Source: Sporobacter termitidis DSM 10068 (lineage in GTDB: Bacteria > Bacillota > Clostridia > Oscillospirales > Oscillospiraceae). Taken from it: a DNA stretch of 61,969 bases. Location: NCBI RefSeq assembly GCF_900130065.1, contig NZ_FQXV01000018.1:1-61969 (forward strand), in the 5' to 3' direction. Positions within the stretch are counted from its first letter, which is position 1, and each line of letters begins with the position of its first letter. The translations under genes were made by a program, and so were the position numbers. The notes beneath the pieces were generated by a model, which did no database searches, was not told where the DNA came from, and saw nothing but the letters and a program-made list of their open reading frames with translations. Shown one piece after another: positions 49,051 through 56,786 of the stretch.

Positions 49051-50099
49051 CGGCGGAGCCCCAGCCCGATCAGGCTGTCCACCAGCGCGGGGAAGTCCAC
49101 GCCGGCGCCCTTCATCATATTTGGAAAGCGGCTGTGGGCCGTAAAGCCCGGGATGGTGTTCACCTCGTTGAAAACGATCTCCTCCGCCGGCGTCAGGAAC
49201 ATGTCGACCCGGGCAAAGCCGGCGCAGCCCAGCGCCCGATAGATGCGCGCCGCGGCCTCCCGCAGGCGCGCTTCCGTCTCAGCGCTCACCCGGGCCGGCA
49301 TGTGGATCTTCGAGGTTCTGAGCGTATATTTTTCCTCGTAGTCGAAAAAGCCGCCCGCAAGCTCGATCTCGTCCGCCCGGCCGACGGTGAGCTCGTCGTT
49401 GCCCATGACGGCGCAGCCAACCTCAAAGCCGTCGACGCCTTCCTCCACAAGTACGGCGCTGTCATACGACAGGGCGCGCTGCACGGCGGCGGCCAGCGGC
49501 GCGCGGCCGGCGACCTTGGTAACGCCGAAGGACGAGCCGGCCCGGACGGGCTTGATGAACAGCGGGAGAGAGAGCGCCGCCGTGCGCTCGTCCAGCGCCT
49601 GCGCCGACGGGAGGCCGTCAAAGCGGAAGGATTTCGGCACCGCGATGCCGAGAGCGGACACCAGCCGGTGGGCGATGTCCTTGTCCATGCACAGGGCGGA
49701 GCTGAGCGTCCCGCAGCCAACGAGGGGGATGCCGGCCAGCTCGCACAGGCCCTGGATCGTCCCGTCCTCGCCGTTTTTCCCATGCAGGACGGGGAAGACG
49801 ATATCGATGGCGGTCTTCCGGACGGCGGCGCCGTCAAACTCCAGCAGGTGATGGGAGGGCCTGTCCGTGGAAATCTGGGCCGGCCGGCAATGCTCACGGT
49901 CCGAAAACCAAGTGTTGTCCAGGATTCTCTCCGGCGGCCCCCCATACCTGTACCATTTGCCGTTCCGTGTGACGCCGAGGGCGAGCACCTCGTATTTTTC
50001 GCGGCTGATATTCGTCATGACGGCGTAGGCCGACTGCAGGGATACTCTGTATTCCGGGGAACAGCCCCCGAAAACGACGACGACTTTCTTTTTCTTCAT
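49047..50099 (-). CDS. vanG: D-alanine-D-serine ligase, VanG type
   Basis: 350 residues of the D-Ala-D-X ligase/ATP-grasp fold. VVVVFGGCSPEYRVS opens the N-domain, HGKNGEDGTIQGLCELAGIPLVGCG follows, and GFARVDMFLTPAEEIVFNEVNTIPGFTAHSRFP closes the active site. The omega-loop reads EEKYTLRTSKIHMPARV, matching VanG-type D-Ala-D-Ser ligases rather than the EKYQLI-type D-Ala-D-Lac enzymes. It would make D-Ala-D-Ser for peptidoglycan precursors with low vancomycin affinity. ATG 50099 follows GGTGAG. A strong hairpin lies 45 bp upstream. vanXY and vanT follow with 4-bp overlaps. Confidence 0.95.
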   Translation of the reverse strand: MKKKKVVVVFGGCSPEYRVSLQSAYAVMTNISREKYEVLALGVTRNGKWYRYGGPPERILDNTWFSDREHCRPAQISTDRPSHHLLEFDGAAVRKTAIDIVFPVLHGKNGEDGTIQGLCELAGIPLVGCGTLSSALCMDKDIAHRLVSALGIAVPKSFRFDGLPSAQALDERTAALSLPLFIKPVRAGSSFGVTKVAGRAPLAAAVQRALSYDSAVLVEEGVDGFEVGCAVMGNDELTVGRADEIELAGGFFDYEEKYTLRTSKIHMPARVSAETEARLREAAARIYRALGCAGFARVDMFLTPAEEIVFNEVNTIPGFTAHSRFPNMMKGAGVDFPALVDSLIGLGLRR

Positions 50100-50145
50100 G
50101 CGCAGCTCACCGATCCCCTTTTGTGATATTTTAACGGACAAAAGA

Positions 50146-50190
50146 GCGCTCTTTGTTCCGGTGCTTAAAGCCTACCAGAACAAAGAGCGC
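50146..50190 (-). terminator. Large hairpin between vanS and vanG
   Basis: GCGCTCTTTGTTC (50146-50158) pairs with GAACAAAGAGCGC (50178-50190) over 13 perfect pairs, with extra partial pairing inside the 19-nt loop. On the minus strand it is followed by TCTTTTGTCC. A third copy of the half-site (ACAAAAGAGCGC) touches the hairpin, making a second palindrome ACAAAAGAGCGCTCTTTGT. It may terminate vanRS, attenuate vanG, or be a VanR operator. Confidence 0.75.
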
Positions 50191-50251
50191 GGGGTTTTCG
50201 GTTTTCATTGAATTAAAATGACGTAATTATGAAAAAAACCTGACGATTTTC

Positions 50252-51340
50252 TTACATTAGCGGCAGCGTTACCGTAAATATGACCTTTTCCTGATGGCTG
50301 GCCGCCGTGATCGTGCCGCCATGCAGCTGGACGATCTCCTTGGCGATGGCCAGCCCCAGCCCCGCGCCGCCCGTGTTGGACGCGCGCGACGTGTCCAGCC
50401 TGTAAAAGCGCTCAAAAATGCGGTCCAGCTTTTCCTTGGGGATCGTATTGCCCTCGTTGATAAACCAGATGGTAATGAAATCGCTTTGCTGCTCCACAAT
50501 GATGTTGATGACGCTGTCGGGATAGCTGTAGCTGACGGCGTTGCGGATCAGATTGTCGAACACGCGCTCCATCTTGTTCACGTCGCATTTGATTTCAAAG
50601 TCGGGCGGCACCTTGAGGGAGCAGGTGAGATTTTTCTCCGAGAACAGGGGGAAAAATTCATACGTGAGCTGCTCGAGCATACGGGAGAGGTTGACCTTGC
50701 CCGCCTCCAGCGTCAGCTGGCTGAGATTGAAGCGGGTGATCTCGAAGAACTCGTTGATGAGGTCCTCCAGCCGCTGCGCCTTCTCAAGGGATACGGAGAG
50801 GTATTTCACCCGCAGCTCCTCGCTGATCTCCTGCTCGTCCCGAAGGAGCGACAGGTAGCCGATCACGGAGGTGAGCGGCGTCTTCAGGTCGTGGGCCAGA
50901 TAGACGATCAGGTCGTTTTTCCGCTGCTCCGCCTCCCGGGCCAGCCGCGCGTTCCGGCTGGCGCCGCTTTTGACCCGGTTCATTTTTTCCTCGATGTCGA
51001 TGAGCTCGGGGGCGAGATGGACAAACTCCTCCTCAGGCCCCACCAGGATCTCGGCGGCGTCCACGATGGTGTCCAGATAGCTCAGCGTCTTCCGCCAGTA
51101 GTGCAGGAAGATGACGAGGGCGCCGATCAGCCAGCAGACGAACAGGAAGGTGACGGCGTTGTTGTCGATGAGCTTTAAAGCGGGATAGAGAACGTCGTAG
51201 GTATGCCAGATGAAGCCCGAAAGAAAATACCGCGCCGCCACGAACAAAACGAGCAGCGCCATGCTGTAGATGACGAAGGCCAGGAAGAACCGGGTGAAAA
51301 TCCGCCGCGTCAGCTTTTGATGGTAGCGGTTGTCATTCAA
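50252..51340 (-). CDS. vanS: VanS-type sensor histidine kinase
   Basis: 362 residues. Two membrane helices (about 20-42 and 65-87) flank a short extracellular segment, then a HAMP-like linker. The phosphorylated His lies in YLAHDLKTPLTSVIGYL; the catalytic domain has the N box (NLIRNAV), the G1 box and the G2 box (GGAGLGLAI). This matches the VanS_G/VanS_B class in size and H-box. It should respond to glycopeptide or cell-wall stress and phosphorylate VanR. The TTG at 51340 overlaps the vanR stop by 8 bp and follows GGTGGG; a longer start upstream would run inside vanR. vanG follows across a hairpin. Confidence 0.92.
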   Translation of the reverse strand: MNDNRYHQKLTRRIFTRFFLAFVIYSMALLVLFVAARYFLSGFIWHTYDVLYPALKLIDNNAVTFLFVCWLIGALVIFLHYWRKTLSYLDTIVDAAEILVGPEEEFVHLAPELIDIEEKMNRVKSGASRNARLAREAEQRKNDLIVYLAHDLKTPLTSVIGYLSLLRDEQEISEELRVKYLSVSLEKAQRLEDLINEFFEITRFNLSQLTLEAGKVNLSRMLEQLTYEFFPLFSEKNLTCSLKVPPDFEIKCDVNKMERVFDNLIRNAVSYSYPDSVINIIVEQQSDFITIWFINEGNTIPKEKLDRIFERFYRLDTSRASNTGGAGLGLAIAKEIVQLHGGTITAASHQEKVIFTVTLPLM

Positions 51341-52031
51341 TGGTGTAGCCCACCCCCCATACCGTTTTGACAAACTTCGGCTTCCGGGACGGCTCGTTCA
51401 TCTTTTCCCGCAGCCGCGCCACATGGGCCATGACCGTATTGTTGTTGTCGAGATATTTCTCTCCCCAGACGGCCTCGAACAGCGCCTCCGCCGGAACCAC
51501 CCGGCCCCTGTTCTCGCACAGGTGCCAGAGGATGGAGAACTCCGTCGGCGTCAGATTGAGTGCCTGCCCGTAAAGGGCGCACCTGCGCGTCTCCTTATTG
51601 ATATACAGTCCCCGGAAATCGTGCTCCGCTTTCGATTCCTCCCGGGCGGCCTCGCCGTGGTTGTACTTCGTGTAGCGGCGCAGCTGCGTCTTCACCCTGG
51701 CGCACAGCTCCAGGGGGTTGAAGGGCTTGGTGATATAGTCGTCCGCGCCCATGGTGAGCCCGGTGATCTTGTCCATGTCCTCCACCTTGGCCGTGAGCAT
51801 GATGACAGGGAAAAAGTACTTCTCCCTGATCCTCTGGCACAGGGAAAACCCGTCGATGTCGGGCAGCATCACATCCAGGATCGCCAGGTCCAGGGGCGCC
51901 GAGTAAACGCAGTCCAGCGCGTCCCTGCCCGAGTAGAATTTGTAGACGTTGTAGTTTTCGTTTTTCAGATAAATCTCGACGAGGTCGGCAATCGCCCGCT
52001 CGTCGTCAACGATCAGAATATTTGCGCTCAT
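51333..52031 (-). CDS. vanR: VanR-type response regulator (OmpR family)
   Basis: 232 residues. Receiver domain: VDDERAIADLVEIY, the phosphoacceptor Asp in LAILDVMLPDIDG, LTAK and a Lys-containing switch region (ADDYITKPFNPLEL). A winged-helix output domain follows (LTPTEFSILWHLCENRGRVVPAEALFEAVWGEKY, then NTVMAHVARLREKMNE and VWGVGYTIE). It should activate the ligase operon after VanS phosphorylation. GAGGTGG precedes ATG 52031. Its promoter region contains an extended -10 (52068-52073) and it diverges from an rRNA methyltransferase-like gene. Confidence 0.93.
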   Translation of the reverse strand: MSANILIVDDERAIADLVEIYLKNENYNVYKFYSGRDALDCVYSAPLDLAILDVMLPDIDGFSLCQRIREKYFFPVIMLTAKVEDMDKITGLTMGADDYITKPFNPLELCARVKTQLRRYTKYNHGEAAREESKAEHDFRGLYINKETRRCALYGQALNLTPTEFSILWHLCENRGRVVPAEALFEAVWGEKYLDNNNTVMAHVARLREKMNEPSRKPKFVKTVWGVGYTIE

Positions 52032-52067
52032 AAGCCACCTCGCGCGATGATTTGATACCCGACATTC

Positions 52068-52076
52068 ATTATACCA
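52068..52076 (-). promoter_or_regulatory. Extended -10 promoter of vanR
   Basis: On the minus strand TGGTATAAT gives an extended -10 element 37 bp before the vanR ATG. No -35 box matches well, so activation may be needed. Confidence 0.6.
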
Positions 52077-52151
52077 TATTATCCGACAAAAAGCGCCGCA
52101 ATACAACCCAAAATCGACAAAAAATGGTATTTTACGTGCCGGGCTGTCAGA

Positions 52152-52180
52152 TTGACGGAATGGCCCGGCAATGATATAAT
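52152..52180 (+). promoter_or_regulatory. Sigma-A promoter of the methyltransferase-ecf operon
   Basis: TTGACG (52152-52157), a 17-bp spacer and TATAAT (52175-52180), with a TGA extended -10. It faces away from vanR, so the two promoters are back to back. Confidence 0.75.
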
Positions 52181-52217
52181 GCATTAATTTATAGTACTTT
52201 CATGGGAGACAGGCGCA

Positions 52218-53078
52218 ATGTGGATTTCCGGCAAATGGGCGGATTATGAGCTTTTGGACTGCTCCGGCGGCGAAAAATTGGAGCGTTGGGGGAAATATCT
52301 GCTTGTCCGGCCGGACCCGCAGGCGATCTGGGACACGCCGAAAACGCACCCCGGCTGGCGCAAACCCGACGCGCGCTACGCGCGTTCCGCCTCCGGCGGC
52401 GGGCAGTGGGAGAAAAATTCCCTGCCCGAAAGCTGGCAGGTGGGGTACGGGGACCTGACGTTCAACATAAAGCCTATGAATTTCAAGCATACGGGGCTCT
52501 TTCCCGAGCAGGCGGTCAACTGGGACTATATCGCCGGCAGGATCAAAGCGGCCGGCCGGCCGGTGAGCGTCCTCAATCTGTTCGCCTACACGGGTGGGGC
52601 GACCGTCGCGGCCGCCGCAGCCGGCGCCGCCGTCTGCCATGTGGACGCGGCCCGCGGCATGGTGGCCTGGGCGCGGGAAAACGCAAAGGCCTCCGGCCTT
52701 GAGGACAGGCCGGTCCGCTGGATCGTCGACGACTGCGCCAAATTTATCGACAGGGAAATCCGGCGCGGGCGCAGGTACGACGCCATTATCATGGACCCGC
52801 CCTCCTACGGCCGGGGCCCCTCCGGCGAGGTCTGGAAGCTGGAGGACGATCTTTACGCTTTCGTCAGCCTCTGCGCCGGCGCCCTCAGCGACGATCCCCT
52901 CTTCGCCGTCATCAACGCTTACACCACGGGCCTGTCCCCGTCGGTGCTCACCTATATCGCCGAGACGGTTTTTTCAAAGCGCTTCGGCGGACGGGCGGAG
53001 AGCGGGGAGCTGGGCTTACCCGTCACCGAAAGCGGACTCGTGCTGCCCTGCGGCGCCACCTGCCGCTGGGAACGCTGA
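52218..53078 (+). CDS. Class I SAM-dependent methyltransferase (RlmI/RlmL-like)
   Basis: 286 residues. The N-terminal part (about 1-85) is a small RNA-binding-type region. The Rossmann methyltransferase domain carries LNLFAYTGGATVAAAAAGA (SAM motif I), HVDAARGMVAWARENA and the catalytic-type DPPSYGRGPSGEVWKL, a form common in rRNA cytosine or guanine methyltransferases related to RlmI. It probably modifies 23S rRNA; the exact base is unknown. GGGAGACAGG precedes the ATG. It is first in the transcription unit that continues with the ECF module 19 bp later. Confidence 0.88.
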   Translation: MWISGKWADYELLDCSGGEKLERWGKYLLVRPDPQAIWDTPKTHPGWRKPDARYARSASGGGQWEKNSLPESWQVGYGDLTFNIKPMNFKHTGLFPEQAVNWDYIAGRIKAAGRPVSVLNLFAYTGGATVAAAAAGAAVCHVDAARGMVAWARENAKASGLEDRPVRWIVDDCAKFIDREIRRGRRYDAIIMDPPSYGRGPSGEVWKLEDDLYAFVSLCAGALSDDPLFAVINAYTTGLSPSVLTYIAETVFSKRFGGRAESGELGLPVTESGLVLPCGATCRWER

Positions 53079-53097
53079 ATATTTTAAAGGAAGAACA

Positions 53098-53958
53098 ATG
53101 AATACGGAATATTCCGAAAAGATCATAAAAACGGAAAAACTGACATATGCCTACAGGCCGGCGGAGGGAGAGCTCCCTCAAATCGTTTTGAACGGCGTCG
53201 ACCTGGAGATCGAAAAAGGCACGTTCGTCGCCGTCCTGGGGCACAACGGCTCCGGGAAGACGACGCTGGCCAAGCACTTCAACGCGATTTTGCTGCCCTC
53301 CGGCGGCCGCGTCCTGGTGGGCGGCATGGACACCGCCGACGAGGAGCTCCTGCTGGAGATACGGCGCCGCGTCGGCATGGTATTCCAAAACCCGGATAAC
53401 CAGATCGTGGCAAACGTGGTGGAGGAGGACGTGGCCTTCGCCCCGGAAAATCTCGGCGTCCCGCCGGAGGAGATCCGGCACCGCGTGGACGAGGCGCTCA
53501 AAACCGTGGGCATGTACGAGTACAAGACCCACGCCCCGCACCTTTTGTCCGGCGGCCAGAAGCAGCGCATCGCCATCGCCGGGGTGCTGGCCATGCGGCC
53601 CGAGTGCATCGTTTTCGACGAGCCGACGGCAATGCTGGACCCCATCGGCCGCGAGAGCGTCGTCAACATCATCCGCCAGCTGCGGGACAGCGGCCGCGTA
53701 ACCGTCGTGCTGATCACGCACCACATGGACGAGACGATCGACGCCGACAGGGTGGTGGTCATGTCCGACGGCGGCATCATCATGGACGGCGCCCCCCGCG
53801 AGGTCTTCAAGAATGTCGAACAGCTGCGCCGGACGGGGCTCGACGTCCCGGAGACGGTCAGCCTCCTGTACGAGCTCAACCAGAGCGGCTTCGACCTGCG
53901 GCTGGACGCGCTCTCCGTGGAGGAATGCGCGCAGGAGATTTACGCCGCGCTGCAGTGA
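53098..53958 (+). CDS. ecfA1: Energy-coupling-factor transporter ATPase A1
   Basis: 286 residues. ABC motifs: Walker A GHNGSGKTT, Q-loop MVFQNPDNQIV, signature LSGGQKQRIAIAGVLAM, Walker B CIVFDEPTAML and H-loop ITHHMDE. The NPDNQ form of the Q-loop and the vitamin-transporter layout mark EcfA1. With EcfA2 and EcfT it forms the shared energising module for vitamin-specific S components encoded elsewhere. AAAGGAAG precedes ATG 53098; the same frame runs open upstream into the methyltransferase gene, but that reading is not used. Confidence 0.95.
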   Translation: MNTEYSEKIIKTEKLTYAYRPAEGELPQIVLNGVDLEIEKGTFVAVLGHNGSGKTTLAKHFNAILLPSGGRVLVGGMDTADEELLLEIRRRVGMVFQNPDNQIVANVVEEDVAFAPENLGVPPEEIRHRVDEALKTVGMYEYKTHAPHLLSGGQKQRIAIAGVLAMRPECIVFDEPTAMLDPIGRESVVNIIRQLRDSGRVTVVLITHHMDETIDADRVVVMSDGGIIMDGAPREVFKNVEQLRRTGLDVPETVSLLYELNQSGFDLRLDALSVEECAQEIYAALQ

Positions 53959-54125
53959 CCGGTCAATTCCGCGCAGCGTATTATTGTAGAGAAAAAGCAG
54001 GCGGCCGCCGTAAGCTCTGATATGCTTTAACCCGGCGCCTGACATAACGATGAAAGCAGCTTCGCTTTTTAAGGGCGTCATCGCCGCCGACGGCGAGATG
54101 CACCAACCATAAAGGATGGTACAAC

Positions 54126-54992
54126 TTGGCTCCACTCTTGAAAACAGAAAAATTGACGCATATCTACAGCGTGGACACGCCCTTTGAGCATGTCGCGATC
54201 GAAAATATTGATTTCGAGGCCGAACGGGGCGAATACCTCGGCATCATCGGCCAGACAGGCTCGGGGAAATCGACCTTTATCCAGCACCTCAACGGCCTTT
54301 TAAAGCCCACCTCCGGCACGGTTTTTTACGACGGGCGCGATATTCACGAATCAAAGGAGCTCACCCGCGGCGTCCGATTCAAGGTCGGACTCGTTTTCCA
54401 GTACCCGGAATACCAGCTCTTTGAGGAGACGGTATATAAGGACATCGCCTTCGGGCCGAAGAACATGCGGCTGGACGAAAAGGAGATCGACGGGCGTGTC
54501 CGCGAGGCGGCCGGCTTTGTCGGGCTCGGTGACGAGGTGCTCCAGAAGTCCCCGTTCGAGCTTTCCGGCGGCCAGAAGCGGCGCGCCGCCATCGCCGGCG
54601 TCATCGCCATGCGGCCGGAGGTGCTCATCCTGGACGAGCCCACGGCGGGCCTCGACCCCAAGGGCCGGGATGAGATCATCCTGAATATCCGGCAGTACCA
54701 GCGCTCGACGAACTCCACCGTCATCATGGTCACCCACAGCATGGAGGATATCGCCCGCACCGTGGACAGGCTCCTGGTGTTCAACAAGGGCGCCATCCTC
54801 ATGCATGGGACACCCGCGCAGGTGTTTTCAAAAAGCGGGGAGCTGACGGCCGTCGGCCTCACGGTCCCCAAGGTCACGCTGGTGGCCAATCGCCTGCGGG
54901 CGCTGGGGCTGCCTGTTCCCGGCGACATCTATACCATAGAGCAGCTGAAAAGCGTGCTGACGGCGCTCAGGGGAGGTCGGGAGCATGCTTAA
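54126..54992 (+). CDS. ecfA2: Energy-coupling-factor transporter ATPase A2
   Basis: 288 residues. Walker A GQTGSGKST, Q-loop LVFQYPEYQLFE, signature LSGGQKRRAAIAGVIAM, Walker B VLILDEPTAGL and H-loop VTHSME. The YPEYQLF Q-loop variant is typical of EcfA2. The protein begins with MAPLLKTEKLTHIYS. TTG start at 54126 after AAAGGATGG. It follows ecfA1 by 167 bp, a stretch with small hairpins, and overlaps ecfT by 8 bp. Confidence 0.95.
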   Translation: MAPLLKTEKLTHIYSVDTPFEHVAIENIDFEAERGEYLGIIGQTGSGKSTFIQHLNGLLKPTSGTVFYDGRDIHESKELTRGVRFKVGLVFQYPEYQLFEETVYKDIAFGPKNMRLDEKEIDGRVREAAGFVGLGDEVLQKSPFELSGGQKRRAAIAGVIAMRPEVLILDEPTAGLDPKGRDEIILNIRQYQRSTNSTVIMVTHSMEDIARTVDRLLVFNKGAILMHGTPAQVFSKSGELTAVGLTVPKVTLVANRLRALGLPVPGDIYTIEQLKSVLTALRGGREHA

Positions 54993-55791
54993 GGATATCA
55001 CCCTCGGCCAGTTTTTCCCCGGCGACTCCGTGGTGCACCGGCTCGACCCGCGCACGAAGCTCATCCTGACGCTCGTCTATATCGTGGCGCTGTTTTCGGC
55101 CAAGAGCTATTATTCATACGCGCTGATGCTCTTCGCCCTTGTGGCAAGCGTCCTGCTGTCGAGGATCAACTTCAAAACGATCCTCCGCAGCGTGAAGCCT
55201 CTCATCATCGTGATACTCTTTACGTTTATTCTGAATATGCTGTTTACGAGCGGGGCGCATCCGATCGCCCATTTCTGGATATTCAACATCAGCTATGAGG
55301 GCATCCGGGTCGCCGTGACGATGATCATCCGCCTCGTCATGCTCATCATCGGGACGTTTCTTTTGACCTACACCACGTCGCCCATCGCCCTGACGGACGG
55401 GCTGGAGCACCTGATGAACCCGCTGAAGAAAATCCGCGTGCCGGTGCACGAGCTGTCGATGATGATGAGCATCGCCCTCCGTTTCATCCCCACGCTCATC
55501 GAGGAGACGGATAAGATCATCAGCGCCCAGAAGGCCCGCGGCGCCGATTTTGAATCGGGCAATCTGATCCGCAGGGCCAAGGCGATGCTGCCGATCCTCG
55601 TGCCCCTCTTCATCAGCGCTTTCCGGCGGGCCGACGAGCTGGCCGTGGCGATGGAGAGCCGCTGCTACCACGGCGGCGAGGGGCGGACCCGCATGAAGCA
55701 GCTGAAGCTGCAGCGGCGGGACGTCACGGCGCTGATTCTGGGGGCCCTGGTCCTGGCCGGCGTCATGGTTTTAATGTCCTTCGGGCTTTGA
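54985..55791 (+). CDS. ecfT: Energy-coupling-factor transmembrane protein EcfT
   Basis: 268 residues with five or six membrane helices and the coupling motifs ARG near residue 192 (SAQKARGADF) and later RRADELAVAMESRCY, which contact the ATPases. The start LKDITLGQFFPGDSVVHRLDPRTKLI is the usual EcfT N-terminus. It completes the ECF module begun by ecfA1-ecfA2, whose stop codon it overlaps by 8 bp. No S component is present here, so the substrate is supplied by separate genes. Confidence 0.95.
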   Translation: MLKDITLGQFFPGDSVVHRLDPRTKLILTLVYIVALFSAKSYYSYALMLFALVASVLLSRINFKTILRSVKPLIIVILFTFILNMLFTSGAHPIAHFWIFNISYEGIRVAVTMIIRLVMLIIGTFLLTYTTSPIALTDGLEHLMNPLKKIRVPVHELSMMMSIALRFIPTLIEETDKIISAQKARGADFESGNLIRRAKAMLPILVPLFISAFRRADELAVAMESRCYHGGEGRTRMKQLKLQRRDVTALILGALVLAGVMVLMSFGL

Positions 55792-55814
55792 GAGACGGCG
55801 GGAGTGCAAACGAT

Positions 55815-56582
55815 ATGAGAAACATCGCCCTGCGCCTGCGCTATGACGGGACGCGATACCACGGCTGGCAGGAACAGAAAAACGACGTCACCGTCGCCGC
55901 GACGCTGCAAAAGGCTTTGACCCGCGTCTGCGGCCACCCCGTGAAGGCCGTCGGCTGCGGCCGGACGGACGCGGGCGTGCACGCCGAGCGGTACTGCGCG
56001 AATTTCAAAACGGACGCCAGGATTCCCGCCGACAGGCTGCCCCTGGCCCTCAACGCCCTGCTGCCGCCCGACATCGCCGTCACAGACGCTGTCGACGCCG
56101 ATGAAGATTTCAACGCGATCCTGTCGTGTTTGAAAAAGGAATATACTTATAAAATCTACAACTCGCGCATCCGCGATCCTTTTTACGCGGACAGGGCGTA
56201 TTTCTACCCCGCGCCGCTCAATGCGGAACTTATGGCCCGCGCCGCGCGTCATTTTGTCGGGACCCGCGATTTCGCCGCCGTCCGCTCCGTCGGCACGGAA
56301 ACAAAGACAACCGTTCGGACTGTATACTGGTATGAGGTCACGCAAAGCGGGCGCATGCTCGAGTTGCGCGTCTGCGCGGACGGGTTTCTGTACAACATGG
56401 CCCGGGCCATGGCCGGTACGCTCCTCTATGTTTCGGAGGGGAAAATCGGGCCCGACGAGCTCCCCGGGCTCCTGGAAGCCCGCGACCGGCGGCTGACCGG
56501 CCCCACTGTGCCGCCCTGCGGCCTTTATATGACGCGCATCTGGTACGACGGGCCCGTGGGCCGGATGATGAGCGCCGACTGA
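55815..56582 (+). CDS. truA: tRNA pseudouridine synthase A
   Basis: 255 residues. It converts uridines 38-40 of the tRNA anticodon arm to pseudouridine. The catalytic Asp is in GCGRTDAGVHAERYCANF; other signatures are LRYDGTRYHGWQEQ and FLYNMARAMAGTLLYVSEGK. Its position directly after ecfT (24 bp) is the classic ecfA-ecfT-truA arrangement of Firmicutes. The start is ATG 55815 after GGGAG; an in-frame ATG at 55788 overlaps the ecfT stop and has no site. The ribosomal protein genes that often flank this block elsewhere are not in the window. Confidence 0.96.
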   Translation: MRNIALRLRYDGTRYHGWQEQKNDVTVAATLQKALTRVCGHPVKAVGCGRTDAGVHAERYCANFKTDARIPADRLPLALNALLPPDIAVTDAVDADEDFNAILSCLKKEYTYKIYNSRIRDPFYADRAYFYPAPLNAELMARAARHFVGTRDFAAVRSVGTETKTTVRTVYWYEVTQSGRMLELRVCADGFLYNMARAMAGTLLYVSEGKIGPDELPGLLEARDRRLTGPTVPPCGLYMTRIWYDGPVGRMMSAD

Positions 56583-56786
56583 ACGGCCGGAGAACTGGAA
56601 ATAAAATGGATGTTCCGAGAGATTATTTGTAATAAAATTATGTATCTTTTTGTTAGAATCAATGATAAAATTATAATATACAGCTCCCTGCGTTTACCGG
56701 CGCGGGACCCTGTATATTGTCCTGAACGGGCCGGCGGCCGCGGATGGCCGTCACACATATGATTACCACCTTCAAGGACGGACGTT

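Noticed and set aside
47084..50099. Housekeeping Alr, Ddl and D,D-carboxypeptidase genes
   Set aside because: Gene order with VanRS, 4-bp overlaps, the VanG-type omega-loop and the missing Alr tyrosine argue for a van cluster rather than housekeeping genes.
50252..52031. Generic two-component system unrelated to the ligase operon
   Set aside because: The order and orientation are those of vanG clusters and nothing else in the neighbourhood would be its target.
52594..53097. In-frame extension upstream of ecfA1
   Set aside because: Runs inside the methyltransferase gene in another frame; ATG 53098 with AAAGGAAG is the sensible start.
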